This document shows positions 17,334 through 25,049 of a stretch of 64,000 nucleotides of DNA, piece by piece. The notes beneath the pieces were generated by a model. The model was not told the origin of the DNA. It did not search any database and saw only the letters and a program-made list of their open reading frames with translations. How positions within the stretch are numbered: the stretch's first letter is position 1; every line of letters begins with the position of its first letter. Source of the DNA: an uncultured bacterium (GTDB lineage: Bacteria > Desulfobacterota > BSN033 > UBA1163); NCBI GenBank assembly GCA_938002255.1, contig CALLAL010000009.1, positions 62,001 through 126,000 of the forward strand, read 5' to 3'. The translations under genes were made by a program, and so were the position numbers.

Positions 17334-18107
17334 TCACTTCAATTGAAGGACGAAAACCTCTGCTGACTCTTCGGTGGCGTAGGGGCCAAAGAGGATAGAT
17401 TCGGGGTAACCTTCGATTTTAACAAAATAGGAAGTGTTTTCATCCATCTCATTTTGAGCGGCCCAGGCTATGTACTCCTTTCCCCCTAAGTCCAATTTCA
17501 TCCCCTTGAGGGGGTAATGGAGGCTTGAGGTAGTGGGAAGTCTTCCTTTTGGACCGACTGCATGGAAAGTGATCTCGGCACCTGAAACTCCGAACATTGC
17601 CCCTGGCCAGGATTGGTTATATGGACCCACTTCAATCCACTGACCGATATGGGGGCTGCCATAAGAGTCGAGCCGATATTCTGGCAGAATCTCTTTTACA
17701 GGTGTATTGACCATAATGACCAATTTAGCGGCCATGCCAGGATCGGTCAAGGACAAAAAATCACAACCCTTTAACGGCGTCGGAAGGGTTTCGGCAGAGG
17801 GCTGTTCTCCTTCTGTAAGAAGAAGAATCGGAAAGGAGAGGCCTCTGACCGCCTGAACGGTGAGGGCTAAAAGAGATAGCCCATACCGGATCGAAGGACT
17901 TTTTAAACTTTCATTCGATGTGAGAATGAGCCAGAGCAAAATTTCAGGTTTGATCAACTCCTCCCTTGGCTTTGCCCATGCCATCTTAGAGATCTCATCT
18001 TCCCAGAAATGTCCCCTTACCTCAAGGCCATAGGTTCGGAGCTGGGCAATGAGATTTTTCACCTTCTCGTCTGATTGAATTAGAGATGTTAACCATAGGG
18101 TTTTCAT
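17334..18107 (-). CDS. Conserved-looking protein of unknown function at end of T6SS superoperon
   Basis: 257 residues, no signal peptide or membrane helix. I do not recognise a family. Residues about 1-125 alternate strands and helices in a Rossmann-like way (TLWLTSLIQSDEKVKNLIAQ ... FPILLLTEGE). Residues about 150-257 look like a separate beta-rich domain, with YGSPHIGQWIEVGPYNQSW, MKLDLGGKEYIAWAAQ and a final FGPYATEESAEVFVLQLK. It is the last gene of the minus-strand series, 68 bases after the vWA lipoprotein. Position suggests a T6SS accessory, effector or immunity role, but nothing in the sequence decides this. Confidence 0.7.
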   Translation of the reverse strand: MKTLWLTSLIQSDEKVKNLIAQLRTYGLEVRGHFWEDEISKMAWAKPREELIKPEILLWLILTSNESLKSPSIRYGLSLLALTVQAVRGLSFPILLLTEGEQPSAETLPTPLKGCDFLSLTDPGMAAKLVIMVNTPVKEILPEYRLDSYGSPHIGQWIEVGPYNQSWPGAMFGVSGAEITFHAVGPKGRLPTTSSLHYPLKGMKLDLGGKEYIAWAAQNEMDENTSYFVKIEGYPESILFGPYATEESAEVFVLQLK

Positions 18108-18175
18108 GTGCTTCCTCTCTTAATCGTTCCTCTTGCTTGGTGGAAGAGGGTAAGGATGGGGGGGCCATATGTTTA

Positions 18176-19354
18176 TTAACGAGGCTCCACGGCCACCAGA
18201 CTCATTTTCCCTTCTCGATTCATGTTAAAACTGAAGATATTCTTTAGCTGTGGCTTTAATTGGATCTCCTGCTCAAAAGGTTTCTCTGTATCGGTTCGAA
18301 GACGGTATGTTCCTGCTTCGATTGTTAGAGGAATTCCCACTTTTCCCTTTGCCACTAATTCCCCTTTGTGATTAGGTTCCATAGAATATAGGCGATAGGT
18401 GAAGGACATGATTTCTGCTTCCATATAAGCACTCAAAAGCTCCTGAGGCGTGGCCGCTTCCAGATAGATACTTCCGCTTGAGGTAGCGAGTTTATGATAA
18501 AACTCTCGGATCTTTTTTCCCTCTTGGTCTTCAGGACCCCGAAGCCCATAAAGGATCGGACTGAAATGAATCTTCTCATCGACCAATCTTTTAATCGAAT
18601 CAAATGCTGAAATCGTCAGTTCCTCAAAGTGAGGATACTGTTTTCGTAATCTTTGCTCCCATGCCTTATCTTTGGCGATATTTTGTGCTAAGAGAGGTCC
18701 GGTCTCCTCTCCATCTGTAATCAGAATCGCAGTGGAATTGAAAAGGCCTTTCAGGAGGCTATAAGCCTTGAGGACGCTATAACCGATGGGTGTATCTCCG
18801 ATGTAAGCCTTTTCGGACCCGAGAAACTGGATGGCTTTGAGGAAAGCTTTCGGGTCGAAACCCTCCTTCGGAGAGCTATAAATGAGCTCTACATCCCCGC
18901 AGGCTTCCATCGCACGGATATAATCCCTGCGAATGATGACCCCATCGCTCGTTAAACCGGATGGTTTCTTGCTGCCGAAGACGAGTAGCTTCACATCATC
19001 TTTCGATCTGAAAAGCGATACAATTTCCTTTAACCCCTCGTAAGCCGCTTCGAACCTTTTCTGATCCCTGCCCCCAAGCTTCTCCCTCATACTGCCCGAG
19101 GCATCATAGATGATCACAATATGAGCCTGCCCGCTTAAACTCTTTAAGGCATGGTAAATCTCCTTCTTCTTCTCCAGAGCCTCTGAAGAGGAATCGGGCT
19201 GGCCAGCTGTGGACCTGTGACCAACCAGAAGAAACTCTGTTTTGACCTTTTCTTTAGGCGGAGGAGGAGGGGGCTCCTTAGGGGTCGGTTGCTTGCTGGC
19301 GCAACCACTCAGAAAAAACAGAAAGACGATGATCAAAAGAAATTTTTTTCTCAT
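18176..19354 (-). CDS. Lipoprotein with von Willebrand factor A domain
   Basis: 392 residues. Lipobox LSGC at about residue 18 is followed by a Pro/Lys-rich spacer. The vWA domain covers about 75-300, with an intact MIDAS site: DASGSM, then the Thr of GDTPIGYS and the Asp of ILITDGEE. The remaining C-terminal 80 residues look like a beta domain (YRLRTDTEKPFEQEIQLKPQ). vWA domains bind protein partners through a divalent metal. Position downstream of the effector genes allows an immunity or surface-assembly role; no direct evidence separates these. Confidence 0.85.
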   Translation of the reverse strand: MRKKFLLIIVFLFFLSGCASKQPTPKEPPPPPPKEKVKTEFLLVGHRSTAGQPDSSSEALEKKKEIYHALKSLSGQAHIVIIYDASGSMREKLGGRDQKRFEAAYEGLKEIVSLFRSKDDVKLLVFGSKKPSGLTSDGVIIRRDYIRAMEACGDVELIYSSPKEGFDPKAFLKAIQFLGSEKAYIGDTPIGYSVLKAYSLLKGLFNSTAILITDGEETGPLLAQNIAKDKAWEQRLRKQYPHFEELTISAFDSIKRLVDEKIHFSPILYGLRGPEDQEGKKIREFYHKLATSSGSIYLEAATPQELLSAYMEAEIMSFTYRLYSMEPNHKGELVAKGKVGIPLTIEAGTYRLRTDTEKPFEQEIQLKPQLKNIFSFNMNREGKMSLVAVEPR

Positions 19355-19378
19355 CGCAGAGCTTCCTCCTTAAAACCT

Positions 19379-19612
19379 CTATCCGTAGAGCATCGACCCG
19401 TAGATCTCGCAATAATAGCTTCCCCCAAACGGAGGCCTTCGGGTATAGAGATCAGCTCCAAATGGATCCTTCATACAGTAAAGGTCTCCTCCAAATAGAG
19501 TTGAAGGAGAACCTTGTTGAAGGGTTCCCCTTGAGGTTCCTTTTGTTTCCGCAATCTTGGGGCCAGCTCCTCCTGGCCTCATTCCTGATCCCAATCTTTC
19601 AGCCTTCGGCAT
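19379..19612 (-). CDS. Small Gly/Tyr-rich protein, unknown
   Basis: 77 residues. Kept as real because AGGAGG lies 9 bases upstream of the ATG and it fits tightly between two lipoprotein genes (42 and 24 bases away). The second half is a run of short similar units: FGGDLYCMKDPFGADLYTRR, then PPFGGSYYCEIYGSMLYG. These repeat G/F-x-x-L/Y-Y turns and contain two Cys. No signal peptide was seen. No family was recognised. Confidence 0.6.
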   Translation of the reverse strand: MPKAERLGSGMRPGGAGPKIAETKGTSRGTLQQGSPSTLFGGDLYCMKDPFGADLYTRRPPFGGSYYCEIYGSMLYG

Positions 19613-19654
19613 TTGAAGTTCCTCCTTTTTTACGATTTGATGTAGACATCAGCA

Positions 19655-20542
19655 CTATTTTTTCACTTGAGCGGCAATCCGACGAACCTGTTCGATTTCT
19701 TCAGGAGTAAAAGGATCGGTCCGTTTAACGGGGAAACTCACTTGTGCCCCGGTTAATTCAATAACTGCCGGGATGACAAAATCAACCACACGCATCGGCC
19801 TTTTGTTCTTTAGGTCGGGAGTAAGGTAGACAACGACCTCCTGCCGATTGAACCAGGGAAGCATATGCGGAACGATCCAGGGATTCTCCATATATTTACA
19901 TTGTTCAATCCAGTTTAGCGTCTCAGTGCCTTGTGAGGCCAGCATCTGCTTAACGAACTCCTGACGAGCCTGCTCATCCCCCATCCGAGCTAATGCGGTC
20001 AAAAGACTTTTTTTCACTTCTTCGTTCGTCTCCCTCTTCCAGAACTCTTTCCATGGAGCAGGGTCAATTTGGGGAGACATCCGTCCTGCTATCAGGGGTA
20101 GGTCTTCTTTTATAGTCTCATCTTGTGCAGTGCGATAAATCTCAAGTAACTCTTTCTCCATTCCGAACGGAGGGTGTTTGGATAGAACCTGCAATGCCTG
20201 GGCAACCACCTGAGCGTCCTCATCTTTTAATTTCTTTAATGCCGTTTCGGAGGCTTGGCTTCCTCCAGTGATAGCAAGGCAGATAAGCGCCATATTGCGA
20301 ACCTCCGGATCCGGATCATCGGTTAAAGGGACAAGGACTGCTGTTCCTTGTTGACCTAATCGGGAAGCGGTTCCTTGAGCCTCGGGTCTCTTCTCCTTCA
20401 CCTGGTTCACCAATGTTTGAAGATCCATATCCTGCTCCTTATTCTTGGGTTGTCCAGCTTCTTTTTGACTACAAAAAGTCAGGCTGAGAAGTAAATTCAA
20501 TGAGATCAAAATGTAGAGAAATTTGCCATTCCTCAATACCAT
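19655..20542 (-). CDS. HEAT-repeat lipoprotein
   Basis: 295 residues. The signal peptide ends in an LTFC lipobox (Cys at about 24). Residues about 45-200 are HEAT-type helical repeats (DPDPEVRNMALICLAITGGS, DEDAQVVAQALQVLSKHPPF). The C-terminal part is less regular. It overlaps the zincin stop codon by 10 bases and is therefore translated right after a putative T6SS effector. A periplasm-facing helical-repeat lipoprotein next to an effector is a good immunity candidate; this is inference from position. Confidence 0.82.
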   Translation of the reverse strand: MVLRNGKFLYILISLNLLLSLTFCSQKEAGQPKNKEQDMDLQTLVNQVKEKRPEAQGTASRLGQQGTAVLVPLTDDPDPEVRNMALICLAITGGSQASETALKKLKDEDAQVVAQALQVLSKHPPFGMEKELLEIYRTAQDETIKEDLPLIAGRMSPQIDPAPWKEFWKRETNEEVKKSLLTALARMGDEQARQEFVKQMLASQGTETLNWIEQCKYMENPWIVPHMLPWFNRQEVVVYLTPDLKNKRPMRVVDFVIPAVIELTGAQVSFPVKRTDPFTPEEIEQVRRIAAQVKK

Positions 20543-21699
20543 CGTCCCCTCCTCACGGCGGTCCTTGCTGAGGTCGTTTCTTTGTCGGTCGCATGCTTCG
20601 GATGATTCTTAAGCGTAAGCAAGCATCCTCTCACCTCATTGCCATAACCGACATCATCAATTCGAGGAGTTGTCGTAAGGGTTCTTGGGCTGGGCGAGGT
20701 CGGAAGCCATGAGATAGGAAACATCAACTGGCGACGGCCATAGGTATCTTCAACAGGGTTATCAGCATGCCTGTTTTGAACATGTTCGAGTGTTAAAAAA
20801 TGGCCTATTTCATGAGCCACGGTTCTTGCCACTCGCTCTATTTCTCTGTCGTTGTTGACTCCGTTGGATGTCGTAAATATTCCCGGATCACAACTGAGGG
20901 TATTTGCCAGCTGACGTCGAATTCCCAGTCCTACTGTAGTTGGATCTGAGAATCGATTTATGATGTACCAATTGATAGATTGATCATTCGTTCCGGCAGG
21001 CAATCCCAGTCGCTGGCGCTGAAGTCCAAGGACTCTTTTCACTTCAGCCCAGTTGTCGGCATCGGGGTCTCTAACCGTATCGACTGTACTGAGTCGAATA
21101 TTATCATCTACAGTAGGCCGGGTGGTTGGGTCGAAACGGATATCGATTCCGCAAGGCCACCAGATGGCTCGGACTCGCCTCAGAATTCTTTCAATGGGAA
21201 TATCAGGCCGCGTTCCAGTAGCGGTTGCAGTATCGATACGGACCCTATGAGGGGTAATAGGGAGGGTGTATCGATTAAACACATGGGGCTCAAGCTCTCC
21301 GAGCACAGGGCCGGTACTGGACCCCAATCGAACTTGTATCTTTCCTGCCGAACCCCTGGCTGTTGTCCCCTTAATCCTGAATATTCCTGTGTTAGGCAGT
21401 GGTCCCCCTCCTGTGGGCTCCACAACCTCTATCACCGTGGGTTCGGTGCAGGTGATATAGAGTGGAGCAGAGTCGTCAATATCTTCACGGATAACCCTGA
21501 GGTGAACCGTATGATTGACCATTAATCCCACCATCGGACCCCTTGCATCAGTCGTGCTCAGGCCCGAAACATCTCTCCCCCGGGCAAAGCCTCGATCATC
21601 GATATCAGGATCATCCCGTATCGAGAATCCGTTCCTTGCTCTCGCGAAACGAACCGGTACGATAATCTGCTTGTCATCTTTGACATTAAACGTAATCAT
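20533..21699 (-). CDS. Putative zincin metalloprotease, candidate T6SS effector
   Basis: 388 residues, no signal peptide. The active site is HEIGHFLTLEH (296-306), an HExxHxxxxxH zinc site of metzincin type, except that the usual Gly at the eighth position is Thr. A downstream QLMFP (about 315) may be the Met-turn. The N-terminal 140 residues look like one or two beta-sandwich domains (HLRVIREDIDDSAPLYITC ... GTTARGSAGKIQVRLGSS). Its ATG overlaps the stop of the peptidoglycan-binding adaptor (ATGA), and the HEAT lipoprotein follows. No export signal plus adaptor coupling points to delivery by VgrG/Hcp. The target protein is unknown. Confidence 0.78.
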   Translation of the reverse strand: MITFNVKDDKQIIVPVRFARARNGFSIRDDPDIDDRGFARGRDVSGLSTTDARGPMVGLMVNHTVHLRVIREDIDDSAPLYITCTEPTVIEVVEPTGGGPLPNTGIFRIKGTTARGSAGKIQVRLGSSTGPVLGELEPHVFNRYTLPITPHRVRIDTATATGTRPDIPIERILRRVRAIWWPCGIDIRFDPTTRPTVDDNIRLSTVDTVRDPDADNWAEVKRVLGLQRQRLGLPAGTNDQSINWYIINRFSDPTTVGLGIRRQLANTLSCDPGIFTTSNGVNNDREIERVARTVAHEIGHFLTLEHVQNRHADNPVEDTYGRRQLMFPISWLPTSPSPRTLTTTPRIDDVGYGNEVRGCLLTLKNHPKHATDKETTSARTAVRRGRWY

Positions 21700-22220
21700 G
21701 TGTTTCCAGCACTCCCCCCAACAGCACTATTAAGACTATGACGTGTTTGAGTTCCTATTTTTCCGTCAGCCGTCAGGTTTTTATCAATCTGAAAATCGAG
21801 GATGGCTTTGTCGGTTTTTTCTCCTAAATTTCCATCAATGCCGTCCATCCCATCTCCGGTATGCCCCAAGTGATACCCTAAGGATCTCAGCCGTCTCTGG
21901 ATGCCGATAATCGTGGTCGAAGCCTCCCATTCCTCATCACGGATCGTGATTCGATATTCAGCGACCGATGTTCCGTTGAACATCAATTGGAGCGTTGATT
22001 CGCTACCACGAATGCTCATTTCTATCTTACCATCGTTTCCGGTTCTGCCGCTCTGAGTGACGCTTCCTTCCGAGAGAACCTGATATTCCAGCCCTTCGAT
22101 TCCACGCTGATCTCCATCAGGCCAGCCTGGGGATTTGTGAAAATAGATCTCCACAGTTCGGGTATTAATCGTATCGTGTGCGGTCGAGTCCCTTGTTAGC
22201 CTCGCAACTTCAGTCGTCAT
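21696..22220 (-). CDS. Peptidoglycan-binding adaptor-like protein without LysM
   Basis: 174 residues. Residues about 20-95 are a small beta domain of the kind seen in the neighbouring LysM proteins (GLEYQVLSEGSVTQSGRTGN, then GKIEMSI). Residues about 100-170 are a PG_binding_1 domain (IIGIQRRLRSLGYHLG, DGIDGNLGEKTDKAILDFQ, ADGKIGTQTRHSL). It lacks the LysM domain of its three relatives. Start and stop both overlap neighbours by 4 bases (ATGA), so it is coupled to the zincin downstream. It probably carries or chaperones that effector. Confidence 0.8.
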   Translation of the reverse strand: MTTEVARLTRDSTAHDTINTRTVEIYFHKSPGWPDGDQRGIEGLEYQVLSEGSVTQSGRTGNDGKIEMSIRGSESTLQLMFNGTSVAEYRITIRDEEWEASTTIIGIQRRLRSLGYHLGHTGDGMDGIDGNLGEKTDKAILDFQIDKNLTADGKIGTQTRHSLNSAVGGSAGNT

Positions 22221-22828
22221 TGTCCGAATCGCTCCTTCAGGCGTGTTCGAGTGGTCTCATCCATCTGCCCTGTAACCTGCAATCCCTCCTTCTTCTGAAA
22301 GAGACGGATTGCACTGCTGAGGTCCTGTTCAACACGGAACCCCAAGCTTTTTAATCTCTCCCGAACGCCATCCTCAGTATCAATCGGGTCGAGGTTGCCC
22401 AGATTAAGATGGTAAATATCTTCTTTGCCGGCCTGACCGATGTGCAGAATGGCTTTTTTTGCCTTAGAAGGAATAGTTGTCTCCACATAGCCATCCCCAT
22501 CAGTCGTTCCTTCCTGCCAGATTCCATCGATGTTCAAACGATAAGGCTCATTTGAACGCGGTTGGTCGTTTTTTAACATCCGAATTTTCAGTTTGGCGGG
22601 CGTTCCCTTCTTTTTGAAACGGTGTCTCTGTTCGGTGGCCCCAGACTCTTCCTTTTTCTCTTTCTCCGGAATAAAGACCACATCTCCCGGGTAGAGGACA
22701 TTGGGGTCTTTGCGCTGTTCCTTTAATCTGGCATTCTTCGGATGGTTCCAGAGCTTCTCCCAGAAGAGCCCATGTTTCTCCGCAATGCTCGAAAGACAAT
22801 CTCCCTGTTTGACTTTGTATTCAGGCAT
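22217..22828 (-). CDS. LysM + peptidoglycan-binding adaptor (copy 3)
   Basis: 203 residues. An N-terminal LysM-like domain (1-55, YKVKQGDCLSSIAEKHGL, PNVLYPGDVVFIP) is followed by the motif KEESGATEQRHRFKKKG, which all three LysM adaptors share. Then comes a transthyretin-like beta domain (about 75-135, TTDGDGYVETTIP) and a C-terminal PG_binding_1 domain (about 145-200). It has no signal peptide, so it does not reach the wall by Sec. The context behind VgrG suggests a carrier that links effectors to the spike. Its N-terminus is nearly identical to that of copy 1 at 26007, pointing to duplication. Confidence 0.85.
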   Translation of the reverse strand: MPEYKVKQGDCLSSIAEKHGLFWEKLWNHPKNARLKEQRKDPNVLYPGDVVFIPEKEKKEESGATEQRHRFKKKGTPAKLKIRMLKNDQPRSNEPYRLNIDGIWQEGTTDGDGYVETTIPSKAKKAILHIGQAGKEDIYHLNLGNLDPIDTEDGVRERLKSLGFRVEQDLSSAIRLFQKKEGLQVTGQMDETTRTRLKERFGQ

Positions 22829-22837
22829 CTTTTCTTT

Positions 22838-23944
22838 CTAAGTCCCTCCTAAACGACGTCTCCAGGCTTCAAGGCATCTACGTTGAAGACTTGTCTGCTC
22901 GAAATCAACCGGCCAGAGAGGAATGAAGTGAATGGCGCCTTCCGGATCGGGAAAGCCGTTCTGTCCATAACCCATGTCCTGAAAAGCCCTGCGCAATATG
23001 GGTTTAAAAAGATTGTAAGCGTCCCCCAAACGATCTGCTCCTTGAAGGCAATGGTCGAAGAGAGAAACCGCACTTCCATCTCGGAACTTCACCAGATAGG
23101 GTCGTTCCATCGTGTCTCCGGGACCAAGGTGGCCCCAGGTCTCAGCCTGGGGTTTGGTTCGGGCAAGAGACTGTTGGAACCGTTGGGCAAACGGAGGGTC
23201 ACCGGGTTGATAGGGCTGTTGATTGTCTCCGGCTGTTAAGCAGGCGTAGAAAATCCATCGGATATCATCGGCGAGACATTCCTGAATCCGGTCTATGAAA
23301 GAATCAATCTGCCCATTCGGAAGCTCCCCTCCCAAATGGATCTTATTCGTAAACCCATGATGTATAGAGGCAATGATATGGATAGGCCCGAAGAGGCGCC
23401 CGATGCTTTCAATGAATTCAACCACTTCATCCATACAACACCCCATGGCCCCGGGATTGAGCGGATTGTCAATGGCGTCAAGCTCCCCTTGGAGGCTTTG
23501 GCCCCGATTCCGAAAAGTACTCATATCAGGCATGGTTCCAATCGAGACAGGGTTCTCTTGACGATTGACCGCATTGGCATGGTCTTCTTTCACAGCCTCT
23601 AATCGTTCCCGCCTCTGAGCATCCGTTCTCCCTTCTTCCCACCACCATGCCGCAAGCTCCTCCTGATGATCGTGGCAGTATCGTTCGAGCAGCCGTTCGT
23701 AGCACCAGAGACAACCTCCGCTTCGGCCACCATTTACCGTAATATTACCCATTAATCGGGTGGCATGATGTTCAGGATTTTGATCATAGAGCACCACGAC
23801 ATTTCGAAGGTGAAATGTGCTAGTCGCATCATGGGTCGTCAAGAAATTTAAGAGGTTCCCCATTCGATTGCTGCTGAACGAACTCGCCTGGTAAAGAGGA
23901 TCGGGCAGATCGCTCACTGTTTGCTCTGGGGCTCCATTACCCAT
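22838..23944 (-). CDS. Caspase/CHAT-like (clan CD) candidate effector
   Basis: 368 residues, cytosolic by sequence. No family was recognised with certainty. Residues 185-240 show the clan CD protease signature: strand IHIIASIHHGFTN with His-Gly (196-197), then about 38 residues later strand IRWIFYACLTAGD with Cys235. This resembles the HG ... LSACxTAG pair of CHAT and caspase-like peptidases. The N-terminal region contains Cys-rich GGCLWCYERLLERYC (about 77-90). The gene lies between two LysM adaptors in the VgrG region, where effectors are expected. Peptidase activity and delivery are inference; no immunity gene is obvious beside it. Confidence 0.6.
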   Translation of the reverse strand: MGNGAPEQTVSDLPDPLYQASSFSSNRMGNLLNFLTTHDATSTFHLRNVVVLYDQNPEHHATRLMGNITVNGGRSGGCLWCYERLLERYCHDHQEELAAWWWEEGRTDAQRRERLEAVKEDHANAVNRQENPVSIGTMPDMSTFRNRGQSLQGELDAIDNPLNPGAMGCCMDEVVEFIESIGRLFGPIHIIASIHHGFTNKIHLGGELPNGQIDSFIDRIQECLADDIRWIFYACLTAGDNQQPYQPGDPPFAQRFQQSLARTKPQAETWGHLGPGDTMERPYLVKFRDGSAVSLFDHCLQGADRLGDAYNLFKPILRRAFQDMGYGQNGFPDPEGAIHFIPLWPVDFEQTSLQRRCLEAWRRRLGGT

Positions 23945-23962
23945 AGGAGATAACTTCTCCTT

Positions 23963-24667
23963 TTAAATTTGGTTGAGGTCTTTGATTTTCGACAGAGTGT
24001 CTGTATCTGGTTCTCCAGTCGCCCGGAGATGATTCAGCTTTTGAAACGTTCGCAATGCTGCCTCCATCTGAGGTCCAGAGATTTCGGTTTCTCCTCGAAT
24101 GTATCCAAGGTTTTGTAGCCTTCCCTTAAGGCCTGAGTCTTCATCCTCAGGGTCAAGATGTCCTATCAAGATCTGGATCGTACGACCCATGATGTTTAGA
24201 ATGGCTCGATTCACATCGGGCGGCACCTTTTCCACACGGATGATGCCCTCACTCTCCGTTTCTCCCTCAATGGTCCGGTTTCCAATTGATAGGGTGTATG
24301 CAATTGGCCTCTGCGGTTTCCTGGTATTGGCATGGACCGGAAGTGTAGATGGAATGATTTGAAGCACAAGTGTCTGTAAGGGGATCTTCAGTTTAAACCG
24401 GTGCTTGGTTTCCGTACCTCCTGACTCTTCCTTCACACGCTTATCTGGGATAAAGACCCAGTCTCCAGGAAGAAGGAGATTCGGATTTTTTCTCCTGTTC
24501 TTAAGATCTCCATTGGCTGAATGATTCCAGATCGCTTCCGGAAGAAGTCCATTCTTTTTGGCGAGGCTTCCGATGGTCTCTCCCTGATGGGTGTGGTGCC
24601 ATTTTCCATCGGTTGCTGTACCTTTTTGAACAGGACCTTTGGGTCGAGAATTTATTAGGGGGCTCAT
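23963..24667 (-). CDS. LysM + peptidoglycan-binding adaptor (copy 2)
   Basis: 234 residues. It has a short N-terminal extension before the LysM-like domain (about 22-75, HHTHQGETIGSLAKKNGL, PNLLLPGDWVFIP). Next comes the shared linker motif KEESGGTETKHRFKLK, a beta domain (about 105-165) and a PG_binding_1 domain (about 175-232, GLKGRLQNLGYIRGE). It is more diverged than copies 1 and 3. It sits directly upstream of the caspase-like gene (18-base gap) and after PAAR (8-base gap). It probably serves as loading adaptor for its downstream neighbour. Confidence 0.83.
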   Translation of the reverse strand: MSPLINSRPKGPVQKGTATDGKWHHTHQGETIGSLAKKNGLLPEAIWNHSANGDLKNRRKNPNLLLPGDWVFIPDKRVKEESGGTETKHRFKLKIPLQTLVLQIIPSTLPVHANTRKPQRPIAYTLSIGNRTIEGETESEGIIRVEKVPPDVNRAILNIMGRTIQILIGHLDPEDEDSGLKGRLQNLGYIRGETEISGPQMEAALRTFQKLNHLRATGEPDTDTLSKIKDLNQI

Positions 24668-24675
24668 CTCAAACC

Positions 24676-25032
24676 CTAACCTCCAATCCTAACCGTGCGG
24701 GTGGCGGCCAGTTTTGAATCGCCCAAAAAAACCCCACAGCCGGCCATATCCACGATCCAGCGAGCCGCAGGCAAAAAGTTGATCAGAACAGTGGTGCCTC
24801 CCTTGACGATTGGAACCGAAGGAGGCACTGATGGCGGGGGGCCTGACTGTGGTGGATGGGCAATGCCCGCCGATAGGGCGCCCGTACAGGTTACAAAGTC
24901 TCCTACGACTGCGGCCGGAAGATATTCGATCAAGACAGTCATGGGTCGCCCCGGTAAGGGTGGGCCAATCAAACCACTTGGTACGAGTTGATCATGCGTA
25001 ATGGGATCACCAATTCTCGCTGCCGGAAACAT
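24676..25032 (-). CDS. PAAR-domain spike-tip protein
   Basis: 118 residues, using the ATG at 25032 because AGGAGG lies 6 bases upstream; the longer reading from 25065 has no such site. PAAR features: AARIGDPITHDQ near the start, GDFVTCTGALSAGIAHPP in the middle, IVKGGTTVLINFLPAAR and DMAGCGVFLGDSKLAATRTVRIG at the end, with His/Cys residues able to hold the zinc ion. PAAR proteins cap the VgrG trimer and sharpen the spike. The central Pro/Ser insertion (GPPPSVPPSVP) is unusual but plausible as a loop. It follows the C39-like gene by 17 bases. Confidence 0.88.
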   Translation of the reverse strand: MFPAARIGDPITHDQLVPSGLIGPPLPGRPMTVLIEYLPAAVVGDFVTCTGALSAGIAHPPQSGPPPSVPPSVPIVKGGTTVLINFLPAARWIVDMAGCGVFLGDSKLAATRTVRIGG

Positions 25033-25049
25033 AAGAATCCTCCTTCTCA

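Noticed and set aside
17334-18107. TIR or other immune-signalling domain in the last superoperon gene
   Set aside because: Only a vague Rossmann-like pattern; the catalytic Glu and box motifs of TIR domains could not be located.
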